Shown here: positions 24,942-34,344 of the stretch, in pieces
Layout: every line of letters starts with the position of its first letter
Numbering within the stretch: position 1 is the first letter of the stretch
Source of the DNA: Muribaculaceae bacterium
GTDB lineage: Bacteria; Bacteroidota; Bacteroidia; Bacteroidales; Muribaculaceae
Assembly: GCA_029055345.1 (NCBI GenBank)
Contig: JAIDDJ010000067.1
Location: 1 to 48,207 of the forward strand
Length of the DNA: 48,207 bases
Direction: 5' to 3'
The notes under the pieces: model-generated
Seen by the model: only the letters and a program-made list of their open reading frames with translations
Databases searched by the model: none
Told to the model about the DNA's origin: nothing
Made by a program: the position numbers and the translations under genes

Positions 24942-25508
24942 TCAGGCTTTTACGCGGCCTACGTAGCTGCCATCGCGGGTATCCACCTCGATGAGCTCAC
25001 CTTCGTTGATGAACAGAGGGACCTTTACGGTGGCACCTGTTTCAACTGTGGCAGGCTTTAGAGTATTTGTTGCGGTATCACCTTTGAGACCGGGCTCGGT
25101 GTAGGTGATTTTAAGAACAGTCTTCATAGGCATCTCAGCGTAGAGGACTGTATTAGTGGAAGCATCTGAAACGACTTCCACAGTGTCGCCTTCCTTCATG
25201 TAAGCGGCCCCGGTGACGAGTTCCTTACTGATAGGAATTTGCTCGAAAGTTTCATTGTTCATGAAGATGTCATCCTGACCATCAGCATAAAGATACTGGT
25301 AAGGGCGACGCTCAACACGCACATCCTCAAGCTTTTCACCGATATTGAAACGACGTTCGATAACACGGCCGTCAACCACGTCTTTGAGTTTAGTACGCAT
25401 GAAAGTGTTGCCTTTACCGGGCTTTACGTGAAGGAATTCCACGCAGAAATAGAGACGATTATCAAGGCGGATGCAAGTTCCGTTCTTGATGTCCTGTGCA
25501 TTCATCAT
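24942..25508 (-). CDS. efp: elongation factor P
   Basis: Binds between the P and E sites of stalled ribosomes and speeds peptide bonds at polyproline stretches. The 188-residue product has three OB-like domains (KOW-like N-domain, then two OB folds) and ends in the usual basic stretch. The tip loop reads KPGKGNTF, so a lysine occupies the position that is modified in E. coli. Two adjacent ATG codons (25508 and 25505) are both possible starts. It is the first gene of a likely three-gene operon with a promoter at 25608-25615. Confidence 0.96.
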   Translation of the reverse strand: MMNAQDIKNGTCIRLDNRLYFCVEFLHVKPGKGNTFMRTKLKDVVDGRVIERRFNIGEKLEDVRVERRPYQYLYADGQDDIFMNNETFEQIPISKELVTGAAYMKEGDTVEVVSDASTNTVLYAEMPMKTVLKITYTEPGLKGDTATNTLKPATVETGATVKVPLFINEGELIEVDTRDGSYVGRVKA

Positions 25509-25607
25509 TGTTTTAAGTATTTTTTATAGTTGAATAATCTGCTTTTCGGAGAAATACGTATACATCACCAGTCGGTGACAATCGGACATATTCTCCTGAT
25601 TTAACTG

Positions 25608-25615
25608 CAAAATTA
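25608..25615 (-). promoter_or_regulatory. -7 promoter element of efp
   Basis: On the minus strand TAATTTTG, matching TAnnTTTG. The leader to the efp start would be about 95 bases and contains a small CACC-AGTC-GGTG hairpin. Confidence 0.6.
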
Positions 25616-25741
25616 CAAAAAAACTTTCATATAAGAAATAATGGCAACGTCAAGTAACCCTCAGACGAAGAAAAATAACGGGAAATGACCAAAAACGGGT
25701 CTAAATATTGCGTTTGGTTTTTAGATTTAAGGGGAAAGTGT

Positions 25742-25749
25742 TAATTTTG
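25742..25749 (+). promoter_or_regulatory. -7 promoter element of the 25796 lipoprotein gene
   Basis: TAATTTTG, a full match to TAnnTTTG, 46 bases before the ATG. A TTTG lies upstream with 25 bases of spacing, longer than usual. Confidence 0.6.
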
Positions 25750-25795
25750 CACCTATTCAAACAAATAACAACTTAATAATTAACAACGAAAAAAG

Positions 25796-26743
25796 ATGAA
25801 GAAATTTAAATTTTCATGGGTAGCAGTGACAATGCTTGCCCTTACACCGGCCATCAGCTCATGTTCAAGCGATGATGCCAGCGTAACGCCGGAAGGCCCA
25901 AGTTCAGCTACCAGTACAGACATCGATGGCACAAGAGTTACAAAAGTAGGCAATGTTGAAATCAGCTATGATGATAAGGGACGCCCATATCTCTTTAAGC
26001 AGTCCGGAAGTAGCCGCAATGAAGTGGAAATTGATTACAATGAGGGAGAAATCAATTTTTATGAAAACAATAAACTTTCTCAGACAGTAGGAGTTTCTTT
26101 CAACGGGAGCGGTTTCATCTCCAGGCTGACATTATCATATGATTTAGAGTACAGTGATTATTCAGAATCCGCAAGTGGTGATATGAAATTCTCATATGAC
26201 GGCGACGGACATCTTACGAAAGTAAAAGAACAAGCTTCGGGTAAAGTTACCGATTATGAAGAAGACGAGACTTATAACTATACTTATGATCACACTTCTA
26301 ACCTCACATGGACCAAAGGCAACCTTGTGGAAATTGAAAGTGAAGAAATTGAACGTGTCAATGGTTACGAAGTTGAGTCTGATGAGAACGTAACAACATT
26401 TGATTACAGCCGCGACTTGAACCAATTCAAACAGTTCCCGATGAGCCTATGCTACGACCATATGGACAATCTTGATTTGTTTTTCGTAGTGGGCCTTTTC
26501 GGTAACGGACCTGCTGATCTTCCTTCTTATTTAGAACATAAAGAAGACGGACGAATAAAACATAGCTACAATATTTCATTTAACCTGAATAATAACGGTT
26601 CATTCTCAACAGAGCGAATGGGTAACTCCAGAACCTGGACATATGACTATTCCCGCATTACCCGCAGCTGTGGAAATGAAGGCAGCGAAGTGAAGCTTCC
26701 TACTATATTTGGTAAACTCAAAACGTTTCGCGCAAAGAAATAA
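25796..26743 (+). CDS. secreted lipoprotein, DUF4595-like
   Basis: A 315-residue lipoprotein: signal peptide, then SSC (Cys23) followed by acidic residues (SSDDAS). The mature part repeats a short beta motif of the form Y-D-x-x-G-x-x-x-x-x-K (ISYDDKGRPYLFK, FSYDGDGHLTKVK and a later TWTKGNLVEIE). Such repeats are found in Bacteroidales lipoproteins annotated DUF4595 and are loosely like YD repeats. There is no enzymatic motif. It is a single-gene unit with its own promoter and terminator. Localisation and repeats are seen; the DUF name is a recollection and the function is unknown. Confidence 0.65.
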   Translation: MKKFKFSWVAVTMLALTPAISSCSSDDASVTPEGPSSATSTDIDGTRVTKVGNVEISYDDKGRPYLFKQSGSSRNEVEIDYNEGEINFYENNKLSQTVGVSFNGSGFISRLTLSYDLEYSDYSESASGDMKFSYDGDGHLTKVKEQASGKVTDYEEDETYNYTYDHTSNLTWTKGNLVEIESEEIERVNGYEVESDENVTTFDYSRDLNQFKQFPMSLCYDHMDNLDLFFVVGLFGNGPADLPSYLEHKEDGRIKHSYNISFNLNNNGSFSTERMGNSRTWTYDYSRITRSCGNEGSEVKLPTIFGKLKTFRAKK

Positions 26744-26772
26744 CAGATAGGGCAATTATCCGGATATATTCC

Positions 26773-26807
26773 AGAGGCCTGTCAAAAGATTGTTTTGACG
26801 GGCCTCT
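26773..26807 (+). terminator. terminator of the 25796 lipoprotein gene
   Basis: A 15-bp stem with one mismatch (AGAGGCC...GTCAAAA pairing with TTTTGAC...GGCCTCT) and loop GATTG, 30 bases after the stop. A short A/T-rich tail follows. Confidence 0.8.
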
Positions 26808-26866
26808 AAAATAATGGAGATAAAAGAGGATAAAAATGGAGATTCTAAGGGAAATCAATAATGAAA

Positions 26867-26898
26867 TTTGCGGATATTAAAAATTTTGATTAATTTTG
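26867..26898 (+). promoter_or_regulatory. full Bacteroidota promoter of rpmH
   Basis: TTTG (26867-26870), 20 bases, then TAATTTTG (26891-26898). Both boxes match the phylum consensus. The leader to rpmH is about 60 bases. Confidence 0.8.
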
Positions 26899-26963
26899 CA
26901 GCCGAATGCCCCAAAACGCGTAATGGGGAACACTTAAATTTGCAAATTTAAAATTCAAATAAG

Positions 26964-27119
26964 ATGAAAAGGACATACCAACCCTCACGTCGCAGAAGAA
27001 TCAACAAGCACGGCTTCCGTCTGAGAATGGCTACGAAGAATGGTCGCAAAGTTCTCTCTCGCCGTCGCGCCAAAGGTCGTCTGAACCTTACAGTATCAGA
27101 CCATATGTCGGGTAAATAA
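26964..27119 (+). CDS. rpmH: 50S ribosomal protein L34
   Basis: A 51-residue, very basic ribosomal protein that binds 23S rRNA. It opens with [12 protein letters not shown] and continues with [20 protein letters not shown] and AKGR, the invariant L34 pattern; the tail [11 protein letters not shown] is typical of Bacteroidota. It is preceded by a full promoter and followed by a GC-rich terminator, so it forms its own transcript; the usual rnpA neighbour is not downstream. Confidence 0.97.
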   Translation: MKRTYQPSRRRRINKHGFRLRMATKNGRKVLSRRRAKGRLNLTVSDHMSGK

Positions 27120-27150
27120 CCGATACAGGCATTGATTTTTATGATTACAG

Positions 27151-27180
27151 CTCCGCAGGCGCCTGCGGAGTTTTATTTTT
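27151..27180 (+). terminator. intrinsic terminator of rpmH
   Basis: A perfect 20-base palindrome (CTCCGCAGGC / GCCTGCGGAG) followed by TTTTATTTTT. It may also serve the convergent GH3 gene. Confidence 0.92.
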
Positions 27181-27208
27181 ATAATCGTTCGCTGCATAAG
27201 TCCAAGTT

Positions 27209-28432
27209 TCAATGAAGCGATGATACTTTCGGTCTGTGCTTTGACAGGCGTCTTGAAATTGAATCTGCAATCGGAGAGTATACGTTACCCTTTTCAATAG
27301 ACTTTTCCGGCTTATTACCACCGGGTGAAATGAGTCCGACAATATATTTATAGAACAGAACCCGGCGGAGAGCCTCTTCTATAACGGTAATCTCCAATTG
27401 GCCATCTTCAACGGCCTGCACTACCCTATTGATTTCGTTAAAAGTATCTTCCGGGACAAGGACAATATCTGCACCGGCACGAAACGCATCAACAGCGCCA
27501 TAACCGGATGCACCTTTCATGTTAATAGCGTCAGTCAGGACCAGTCCGGAGAAACCGAGGTCGTTTCGGAGAAGGTCGCGAATTACGGTTGGAGAGACAG
27601 CCGCCGGAAGCATTTCAGGATCAATAGAGGGCACAGCGAGATGTCCTACCATAACTGCCGAGAGGCGTTGCTCTACCCATTTACGGAAGGGGTAAAGATC
27701 GATTGAATCCATTTCATTGAGACTTCGGGAAATGACTCCGGTGGTCTTATGGGAATCAGCCACTACCGAACCATGACCCGGAAAATGCTTGGCAACACTT
27801 ATCACATCGCCATCTTCGAGTCCTCGTGCATAAGCGATAGCGAGATCGGCAACCCGGGCCGGATCAGACCCGAAAGAACGTCGCCGCATAAAGCCATTTG
27901 GAACCGAAACATCCACCACCGGCCCGAGGACCATATTAATGCCGATAAGGCGGCATTCGCGCGCCAGCTCGCGTCCATAGTCATACATCAGCTGGTCATC
28001 GACAGCTGGATCAAGCGAACTATTATCAGGGAAAACGGGGGCGTCTGTAAGTCTCATGGCAAGCCCCCATTCTGCATCTATTGCTATAAATGGGGAAATC
28101 TGCGAGATATGCCTGACAGAATGAGCAAGAGCCTTTGCCCCTGCCACATCTCCTTTCAGAAGAACAATCCCACCAATAGCGCTATCGGCATATTCGCGCA
28201 ACTGGCGTCGGGTCCAAAAGTCATCAGAGGCATATAAGGCGGGCATGAAAAGCTGCCCGACTTTCTGACGTAATGAAAGAGAAGCCGCAACAGAATCAAC
28301 AGCTGTATATGCCTCCTCTGAAAAATCGGAAATCACAGGCGGGGTATCATCCTGAGCCGAAGCGTCAGTTTGCTGATATCGGCAACCTGTCAAAAGAAGC
28401 ACGACAATGAAAAAAATACCCGGGCATCTCAT
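27209..28432 (-). CDS. GH3 beta-N-acetylhexosaminidase-like lipoprotein (NagZ type)
   Basis: Glycoside hydrolase family 3 enzyme, likely removing N-acetylglucosamine from muropeptides or glycans. The 407-residue product has a lipobox LTGC (Cys17), so it acts in the periplasm or at the surface rather than in the cytosol like E. coli NagZ. NagZ features: KHFPGHG (215-221), the D-S-H of the acid/base loop (226-228), and LTDAINM (299-305, nucleophile Asp301). The second beta-lactamase-like domain found in many Bacteroidales relatives is absent; the protein ends about 50 residues after the barrel in a basic tail. It is convergent with rpmH. Confidence 0.88.
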   Translation of the reverse strand: MRCPGIFFIVVLLLTGCRYQQTDASAQDDTPPVISDFSEEAYTAVDSVAASLSLRQKVGQLFMPALYASDDFWTRRQLREYADSAIGGIVLLKGDVAGAKALAHSVRHISQISPFIAIDAEWGLAMRLTDAPVFPDNSSLDPAVDDQLMYDYGRELARECRLIGINMVLGPVVDVSVPNGFMRRRSFGSDPARVADLAIAYARGLEDGDVISVAKHFPGHGSVVADSHKTTGVISRSLNEMDSIDLYPFRKWVEQRLSAVMVGHLAVPSIDPEMLPAAVSPTVIRDLLRNDLGFSGLVLTDAINMKGASGYGAVDAFRAGADIVLVPEDTFNEINRVVQAVEDGQLEITVIEEALRRVLFYKYIVGLISPGGNKPEKSIEKGNVYSPIADSISRRLSKHRPKVSSLH

Positions 28433-28535
28433 ACGATCTTTTGGAGACCAACAATTTCATTAAGCTTAAATTCCTAAAGATGATTTCGTAATCCGGGAAG
28501 GTCTTCGTAACATCTCCGGTAAAATTAACACATCA

Positions 28536-30113
28536 TCATTTTAACTTATCCGCAACCGTAACTACAAATCTTGGATTGGGATCTGCTGTTACAGGAAGTC
28601 CATTAGCCGTCAAATCAGAAATATAATCAATAATTCGTGCTGACACTTCCCGAGAATCACGCCAAATTTCACGATGATTCTTCATCGGAACCATACCATC
28701 CTTTCCTTTTGCAATATAATCGATAGTGGCTACTACATAGTTCTTATCCGGGTCGACAGGAAGTCCATCGACTGTCATTCCAAGATAATTACCCACGCTG
28801 TCTGTAACAACCCTCACTTCCGAGCTGACAGCCTCGCCTCCTTTACGGCTGACTATCTTCATTGTCTCTATGATATCCTTGCCGGAAATTTCTATTATGC
28901 GGATTTTATTGTCGAAAGGGAAAGTGGAAAGTATCTGACCTTCCGATATAGTGCCTGCATGCATGGGCTGCCGAATGCCGCCGAGATTCATAAGCCCGAA
29001 ATCTATATCAGGCACTTCCACACCGGCTGACCGGAGGCTGTCGGCAATATGTCGGCCGAACCTTGCACTGAAATCTCCCGCCCAATTACCATACGGACAA
29101 GCCTCCCGCTTATTAATCAAATCTGCGTCTGACCATCCTATCACCCTTGAATTGATTGAATCAACCTTCAGTTTGAAAGGGGCGATGAAATTTCTCATCT
29201 CCTCAGAATATTTTGAAGCATCAAATCTGTCGGTAACAGGTATCAGTTTGTAATCAATCTTCTTGTTCCTAAAATTCTTAAGATCAAGAGCGATATATCC
29301 TATATTGGCTCCATACTTTCCGGTCTGTGCCACGAGCACGTCACGACCGATGCTATTTTTGAACCAGTACGGCACAGACTTAGGATTGGCAGGATCTATA
29401 AAAGTATGGGAATGGCCCCCGATTATTATGTCGATATCTTTAGAGGCAGCCGCCAAAGCGCGGTCATCGATATCTCCTTCATCGTATCCTATATGTGTAA
29501 CAGCCACAACGAGATCACAACCCTGCTTTTTCAAAAGAGATGCTGTCTTATTTGCCGTGGGAACGATATCCGACATCGTCATCCCCTTGTAGTTTTCCTC
29601 TACAATCAGATCTGCCGGATCAACATTAATTCCAAGGAAACCTACTTTTTTCCCTGCGATATTTTTTATAATATATGGCGAGAACAGACCTTTTGCCGGC
29701 GTATCTGAGAAATCGTAATTAGCTGAGAGGCGGGATGCCTTCACACCTTTCCAATATCGGGCGAGATCATCAAGACCATTGTCGAACTCATGGTTACCAA
29801 GAATCCTGACATCATAGTCCATCATATTGAAAAGTGGGTATTCGACGTCACCACGGAATATCTTGAAATAGAGAGAACCCTGGACAGCATCACCAGCATC
29901 CACAAGAAGCACATTCTTTTCCTTAGCCCTGACAGAGTCGATAATAGCCATGCGGGGAAGAATACCACCCTTACCCTTATCATCGCTGTCAATGTTTGAA
30001 TGCGTATCGTTGGTATGCAGAATAACGAGCCGTTGGGCTACAGCGTCCGGTGTGCAAGTACCGAACAAAGCAGAGAGCAATAAAGCTCCTGAAAATATCT
30101 TTGAGAGTTTCAT
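28536..30113 (-). CDS. secreted 5'-nucleotidase / UDP-sugar hydrolase family protein
   Basis: Periplasmic metallophosphoesterase that releases phosphate from nucleotides or UDP-sugars for uptake. The 525-residue product has a signal peptide (about 1-27, ending AVAQ). The N-terminal metallophosphatase domain has HTNDTH (33-38), DAGD (72-75), GNHEFD (106-111) and a later GGHSHT. The C-terminal 5'-nucleotidase domain (from about 325) carries MNLGGIRQ and FPFDNK, with substrate-binding aromatic residues. Some Bacteroidota encode the two domains as separate genes; here they are fused as in UshA. It is followed, 103 bases on, by the GH3 gene. Confidence 0.9.
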   Translation of the reverse strand: MKLSKIFSGALLLSALFGTCTPDAVAQRLVILHTNDTHSNIDSDDKGKGGILPRMAIIDSVRAKEKNVLLVDAGDAVQGSLYFKIFRGDVEYPLFNMMDYDVRILGNHEFDNGLDDLARYWKGVKASRLSANYDFSDTPAKGLFSPYIIKNIAGKKVGFLGINVDPADLIVEENYKGMTMSDIVPTANKTASLLKKQGCDLVVAVTHIGYDEGDIDDRALAAASKDIDIIIGGHSHTFIDPANPKSVPYWFKNSIGRDVLVAQTGKYGANIGYIALDLKNFRNKKIDYKLIPVTDRFDASKYSEEMRNFIAPFKLKVDSINSRVIGWSDADLINKREACPYGNWAGDFSARFGRHIADSLRSAGVEVPDIDFGLMNLGGIRQPMHAGTISEGQILSTFPFDNKIRIIEISGKDIIETMKIVSRKGGEAVSSEVRVVTDSVGNYLGMTVDGLPVDPDKNYVVATIDYIAKGKDGMVPMKNHREIWRDSREVSARIIDYISDLTANGLPVTADPNPRFVVTVADKLK

Positions 30114-30227
30114 AAGGCAAAAATAATAATTTTTTTGAAAAGAGCAGCATAAAATCGGATGGAAAGACCTGATTCAGAGAAGATGGGCCGGTGAGCAACG
30201 GCGGCATTGCTGGTTTCATGACGGCAC

Positions 30228-30255
30228 ACAAGCTGTAGTATACAAGCTGTAGTAT
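30228..30255. repeat. perfect 14-bp tandem duplication
   Basis: ACAAGCTGTAGTAT occurs twice with no spacer, between the 5'-nucleotidase gene and the gpmI terminator. It looks like a simple replication-slippage duplication. Confidence 0.8.
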
Positions 30256-30258
30256 ATT

Positions 30259-30294
30259 GAAAAACCCCGGGGCAGCGTTCGCGCTCACCCGGGG
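30259..30294 (-). terminator. intrinsic terminator of gpmI
   Basis: Stem CCCCGGG / CCCGGGG with an inner AGCG / CGCT capped by TTCG; on the minus strand the stem is followed by TTTTTCAA. Confidence 0.88.
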
Positions 30295-30339
30295 AATATG
30301 AGATTTTTCCTTAATAGGAAGACTTGTTCTGTAAAATGA

Positions 30340-31848
30340 TTAAGAGATTAGGTTTTCACCTGTCATGTCAGAGGGCTGCTGAATGCCCATCAGATGAAGG
30401 AGGGAAGGAGCGACATCGGCAAGGCGGCCATTCTTAAGCTTGGCATCCTTGTTCTCGCCGATATAGATGAACGGCACGGGGTTAAGCGAGTGAGCCGTAT
30501 TGGGCGAGCCATCCTCATTGAGCGCATGGTCGGCATTACCGTGGTCCGCAATAATGATTGACTCATATCCGTGTGCCTTTGCCGCCTCCACAACTTTTTC
30601 AACGCATGTGTCGAGAGTTGCAACTGCCTTCTGAATCGCAGGATATACACCTGTATGGCCCACCATATCACCATTGGCGAAATTGACTACAATGAAATCG
30701 TATTTTTCAGAGTCGATGGCTTCTACAAGCTTATCAGTAACTTCGGGAGCGCTCATTTCAGGCTGCAGATCATAAGTAGCCACTTTAGGAGAAGGGACAA
30801 GGATCCGGTCCTCGCCCTCGAAAGGAGCCTCCCGTCCGCCATTGAAGAAGAAAGTGACATGGGCGTACTTCTCGGTTTCAGCGATATGGAGCTGCTTCTT
30901 ACCGAGACGCGACAGGTATTCGCCGAGCGTATCTGGAACATCCTGCTTGTCGAACAGAATATGGACATCCTTGAAAGAGTTGTCGTAAGGAGTCATGCAA
31001 TAATACTGCAGGTCTGGAATCGGATTCATACCGTCTTCCGCATGCTGAGTCAGGACAGTGGTAAGTTCCTTTGCGCGGTCATTACGGTAATTGAAGAAAA
31101 TGACCACGTGCCCGGCACCGATTCTGCCATCAACAGTATCATTCACAATCGGTTTGATAAATTCATCAGTTACGCCTTCGGCATACGACTCCTCAACAGC
31201 TTTCACAACATCATCGGTGTGTTTACCTTCGCCATAAACGAGGAGATTGTAAGCCTCCTTGAGTCTTTCCCAGCGTTTGTCGCGGTCCATGGCATAATAA
31301 CGGCCAATCACAGAAGCGATTACACCGGCACTTTTCTTGCAATGATTCTCGACATCCTGGAGAAATCCGGCACCGCTCTTCGGATCAGTGTCACGGCCGT
31401 CCATGAAAGCGTGGAGATAAACTTTATCAAGGCCGTAAGCTTTTGCCGTATCGCATAGGGCATAAAGGTGATCGAGCGAAGAATGGACTCCACCGGCAGA
31501 AGTGAGTCCCATGAAATGGATAGGGACATTATGGTCGCGGGCGTAGGAGAAAGCCCGGACGATTTCAGGATTCTTTGCGAAAGAGCCGTCTGCGATAGCG
31601 CGGTTGATTTTGACAAGGTCCTGATATACAATGCGGCCGGCCCCGATATTGAGGTGACCCACTTCGGAATTACCCATCTGTCCATCGGGGAGTCCTACAT
31701 CCTCGCCGCTTGCATCAAGCTGAGAATGGGGGTATTCTTTAACGAGTGAATCCATATAAGGAGTCGGGGTATTGAAAATTGCATCGTCCTTCTTATGGTC
31801 GCCGATGCCATATCCGTCGAGGATAATGAGTAAAGCTTTTTTTGACAT
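30340..31848 (-). CDS. gpmI: 2,3-bisphosphoglycerate-independent phosphoglycerate mutase
   Basis: Interconverts 3- and 2-phosphoglycerate in glycolysis and gluconeogenesis, using two manganese ions and a phosphoserine. The 502-residue product begins with the metal-binding LIILDGYG (Asp11). The phosphorylated serine is Ser61 in MGNSEVGH; the substrate domain contains [11 protein letters not shown], and [10 protein letters not shown] near the C-terminus supplies the second metal site. Length and motifs are normal for iPGM. It is a single-gene unit with a strong terminator. Confidence 0.97.
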   Translation of the reverse strand: MSKKALLIILDGYGIGDHKKDDAIFNTPTPYMDSLVKEYPHSQLDASGEDVGLPDGQMGNSEVGHLNIGAGRIVYQDLVKINRAIADGSFAKNPEIVRAFSYARDHNVPIHFMGLTSAGGVHSSLDHLYALCDTAKAYGLDKVYLHAFMDGRDTDPKSGAGFLQDVENHCKKSAGVIASVIGRYYAMDRDKRWERLKEAYNLLVYGEGKHTDDVVKAVEESYAEGVTDEFIKPIVNDTVDGRIGAGHVVIFFNYRNDRAKELTTVLTQHAEDGMNPIPDLQYYCMTPYDNSFKDVHILFDKQDVPDTLGEYLSRLGKKQLHIAETEKYAHVTFFFNGGREAPFEGEDRILVPSPKVATYDLQPEMSAPEVTDKLVEAIDSEKYDFIVVNFANGDMVGHTGVYPAIQKAVATLDTCVEKVVEAAKAHGYESIIIADHGNADHALNEDGSPNTAHSLNPVPFIYIGENKDAKLKNGRLADVAPSLLHLMGIQQPSDMTGENLIS

Positions 31849-32064
31849 ATGCTGTAATCATTCGGATTCCTCAAAAAAGGAAGCCACAGGTTATTATTAA
31901 TGTGTTAAAAGAGAGCCCTGACAATCGATTGTTAATCTGATTATAACAAGCACTCTGATTATAAAACAATAAACAGGGTAAAAATTCCGTGAAGAAAGAA
32001 ATAAAATAAAATGAATTCTTCCTCCGCAGCTCTATGGCAAAGCAAGGAGCGGGCGGTTAAGACA

Positions 32065-32089
32065 CAGCCCGACTCGATGAGCCGGGCTG
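32065..32089 (-). terminator. hairpin after rplS
   Basis: CAGCCCG / CGGGCTG stem, 11-base loop, about 22 bases past the rplS stop on the minus strand. Only a weak T-rich tail follows. Confidence 0.6.
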
Positions 32090-32111
32090 AGAAAGATTAG
32101 CTAAAAAGAAA

Positions 32112-32474
32112 TTATTTAGATTTCTTAACGATGCGTTCCTTGATACGAGCCTTTTTACCAGTAAGATTACGGAGGTAATAAAGTTTTGCACGGCGCACCT
32201 TACCATATTTGTTGACAGTGATTGACTCGATGAAAGGAGATTCCATAGGGAAAATACGCTCAACGCCGATGCCGTCAGAAATCTTACGCACGGTGAAGCG
32301 CTTCTTGTCGCCCTGACCATTGATTTTGATTACAACGCCGCGATACTGCTGGATACGCTCCTTGTTACCCTCTTTAATACGATAAGCGACGGTAATTGTG
32401 TCGCCGGGGCCGAAGTCATCACATTTCTTTTTGGGAGAGGCAAAAGCCTCCTCCGCGATTTTAATTAAGTCCAT
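32112..32474 (-). CDS. rplS: 50S ribosomal protein L19
   Basis: Ribosomal protein at the 30S-50S interface. The 120-residue product begins [11 protein letters not shown]; the frame is open nine codons upstream (MQIIKQIPQ) but that region is the leader. It shows the L19 core: F-x-PGDT near the start, [33 protein letters not shown], and [22 protein letters not shown]. It is a monocistronic unit with a full promoter at 32546-32577. Confidence 0.97.
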   Translation of the reverse strand: MDLIKIAEEAFASPKKKCDDFGPGDTITVAYRIKEGNKERIQQYRGVVIKINGQGDKKRFTVRKISDGIGVERIFPMESPFIESITVNKYGKVRRAKLYYLRNLTGKKARIKERIVKKSK

Positions 32475-32545
32475 TTGAGGTATTTGTTTAATTATTTGCA
32501 ATTTAATAAGCTTCTTTATCTTACCAGAGATTGCGAAACCGGATG

Positions 32546-32577
32546 CAAAGTTACATAAAAAATTTCATATAAGCAAA
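32546..32577 (-). promoter_or_regulatory. full Bacteroidota promoter of rplS
   Basis: On the minus strand TTTG (32577-32574), 20 bases, then TAACTTTG (32553-32546). Both boxes match. It is divergent from, and close to, the folP promoter. Confidence 0.8.
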
Positions 32578-32585
32578 AAAAGTGC

Positions 32586-32593
32586 TAAATTCG
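32586..32593 (+). promoter_or_regulatory. -7 promoter element of folP, possibly leaderless
   Basis: TAAATTCG (one mismatch to TAnnTTTG) ends four bases before the first folP ATG at 32598, the same spacing as at dnaB. The two regions share the pattern TAAnTTyGCGTyATG. Confidence 0.45.
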
Positions 32594-32597
32594 CGTT

Positions 32598-33506
32598 ATG
32601 ATGCGATCAAAAGGAGTATTACGGTTGAATCTACGAGGATTTCTCCGTGAATGGAAAAGCCCGGCGGTAATGGGAATCATCAATGTTACGCCTGACAGTT
32701 TTTACAGCTGGAGCCGTGTAACCGATTCAACTGTTAATTCGCGTGCGGAATCCATGGTGGCAGCCGGAGCGACTATTCTTGATATAGGTGGCTGTTCAAC
32801 CCGTCCGGGCAGCGAAGAACCGTCGGAGGCGGAGGAACTTCAAAGAGTGCTTCCCGCAGTTGAATCAATCCGGGAGGCCTTGCCTGACATTGCGATCTCA
32901 ATAGACACATTCCGAGTGGAAGTAGCCCGCCAATGCCTTTTGGCCGGAGCCGATATAATCAACGACATAAGCGGAGGACAGAGAGAGCCTGAAATGTACA
33001 ATCTTGTCGCGGAGATGAAGGCTCCTTATATACTCACACACTCACGAGGGACATCGAAAACCATGCAATCTATGACCGAGTATGAAGATGTAGTGGCAGA
33101 AGTGCTTGAATTTCTGGCCTTCGGTGCCGACAAGCTTCATCAGGCGGGGGTCTGCGACGTAATCTGCGACCCGGGTATTGGATTCGCCAAGACCGCAGCC
33201 CAGAATTATGCGCTTTTAGGAGGCATCGGTTTGTTCGCAGAAGTAGGGCCGGTATTGATAGGGCTATCGCGAAAACGTATGATTACAGAGGTTTTAGGCA
33301 TCGATGCAGAAGAAGCGAAGAACGGTACGACCGCATTAAACATGATATCGTTGATGAACGGAGCCTCCATCCTTCGTGTCCACGATGTGAGAGAAGCGTC
33401 AGAGACTGTCAAACTATATGAAGCTTACCGGACCTCGCATCCGGAGCCGACACATATAATCACAGAAAAGGGTCGGAATGGAGCGAGACATACCACAATC
33501 TACTGA
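32598..33506 (+). CDS. folP: dihydropteroate synthase
   Basis: Condenses para-aminobenzoate with hydroxymethyl-dihydropterin diphosphate in folate synthesis; the sulfonamide target. The 302-residue TIM barrel shows MGIINVTPDSF (25-35), the Gly-rich DIGGCSTRPGSEE, SIDTFR, INDISGG, CDPGIGFAKT and VLIGLSRKR, all standard for FolP. Two ATG codons start it; the second removes one residue. The last 20 residues (SHPEPTHIITEKG...) extend beyond the typical barrel. The cdaA gene follows by 17 bases, a pairing common in Bacteroidota. Confidence 0.96.
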   Translation: MMRSKGVLRLNLRGFLREWKSPAVMGIINVTPDSFYSWSRVTDSTVNSRAESMVAAGATILDIGGCSTRPGSEEPSEAEELQRVLPAVESIREALPDIAISIDTFRVEVARQCLLAGADIINDISGGQREPEMYNLVAEMKAPYILTHSRGTSKTMQSMTEYEDVVAEVLEFLAFGADKLHQAGVCDVICDPGIGFAKTAAQNYALLGGIGLFAEVGPVLIGLSRKRMITEVLGIDAEEAKNGTTALNMISLMNGASILRVHDVREASETVKLYEAYRTSHPEPTHIITEKGRNGARHTTIY

Positions 33507-33523
33507 TACCTGAAGACAGAGAT

Positions 33524-34288
33524 ATGATAAATTTTGGAATAAAAGATATAGTAGACATCCTGATAGTAGCGTTGCTGCTGTTTTATCTCTACCGGATGAT
33601 GAAAAACAGCGGCACATTGTCATTGTTTTATGGAGTCCTGGCATTCATAGTGGTTTGGGTCGTGGCATATGAGATTTTCGACATGCGGCTGACCGGGACG
33701 ATTGTGGATAAGTTCATGAGTATCGGGCTGATAGTGCTTGTGATATTATTTCAGGACCAGATAAAACGGGTTTTGATAGACATAGGGGCACACGGCAATC
33801 TGAAGCATTTTCTTCGTATCTTCAAACACAGCAAGCGTAACGACAGCAATCATGGTGAAATTATGAGCGTGGTCTATGCCTGCATGTCGATGTCGAAGTC
33901 AAAGACCGGTGCCCTGATAGTGTTCCAGCGGAAGGTTCCACTCGCGGAGTTTGAGAAAACCGGTGACCGGATAGACGCCGCGATCAATATGCGGCTTATA
34001 GAGAATATTTTCTTCAAGAATTCGCCTCTTCATGACGGAGCCATGATAATAGCAAATCACCGGATAGCAGCCGCCGGGTGCATCCTGCCGGTAAGTCATG
34101 ATATGAGTATACCCAAGAATCTGGGGCTCCGGCACAGGGCAGCCTTGGGAATGAGTCAAGTAACGGATGCCGTATGCGTGATAGTTTCAGAGGAGACGGG
34201 TGGCATCTCGGTTGCCCAGGGAGGCAAGATGAAGCTGAAGGTGTCGGCTCCTGATCTGGAGCGCATCCTGAGTAATGCACTTGAGTAA
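33524..34288 (+). CDS. cdaA: diadenylate cyclase CdaA
   Basis: Makes cyclic di-AMP from two ATP; this messenger controls potassium, osmolytes and cell-wall stress. The 254-residue product has three N-terminal membrane segments (about 8-26, 33-50, 64-80), a coiled linker, and a DAC domain with DGA (171-173) and RHR (203-205) in GLRHRAALG, followed by VSEETGGIS. The start is at MINFGIK, 17 bases after folP. The cdaR and glmM genes found beside it in Firmicutes are absent here. It is likely co-transcribed with folP. Confidence 0.96.
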   Translation: MINFGIKDIVDILIVALLLFYLYRMMKNSGTLSLFYGVLAFIVVWVVAYEIFDMRLTGTIVDKFMSIGLIVLVILFQDQIKRVLIDIGAHGNLKHFLRIFKHSKRNDSNHGEIMSVVYACMSMSKSKTGALIVFQRKVPLAEFEKTGDRIDAAINMRLIENIFFKNSPLHDGAMIIANHRIAAAGCILPVSHDMSIPKNLGLRHRAALGMSQVTDAVCVIVSEETGGISVAQGGKMKLKVSAPDLERILSNALE

Positions 34289-34344
34289 TCAGTCAGGGTC
34301 TTAGACTCAATCCCTTATACTGCACCATAACGGGGGGCTCAAGA

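Noticed and set aside
27145..27342. Possible frameshift continuation of the GH3 gene
   Set aside because: The alternative frames after the stop show no GH3 or beta-lactamase features; the single-domain NagZ form is complete.
30571..31458. 295-codon plus-strand frame inside gpmI
   Set aside because: It is antisense to a complete, well-conserved gpmI and has no recognisable protein motif; codon bias of the real gene keeps this frame open.
31938..31968. Repeated TCTGATTATA upstream of gpmI
   Set aside because: Two short AT-rich copies are expected by chance in an A/T-rich leader.
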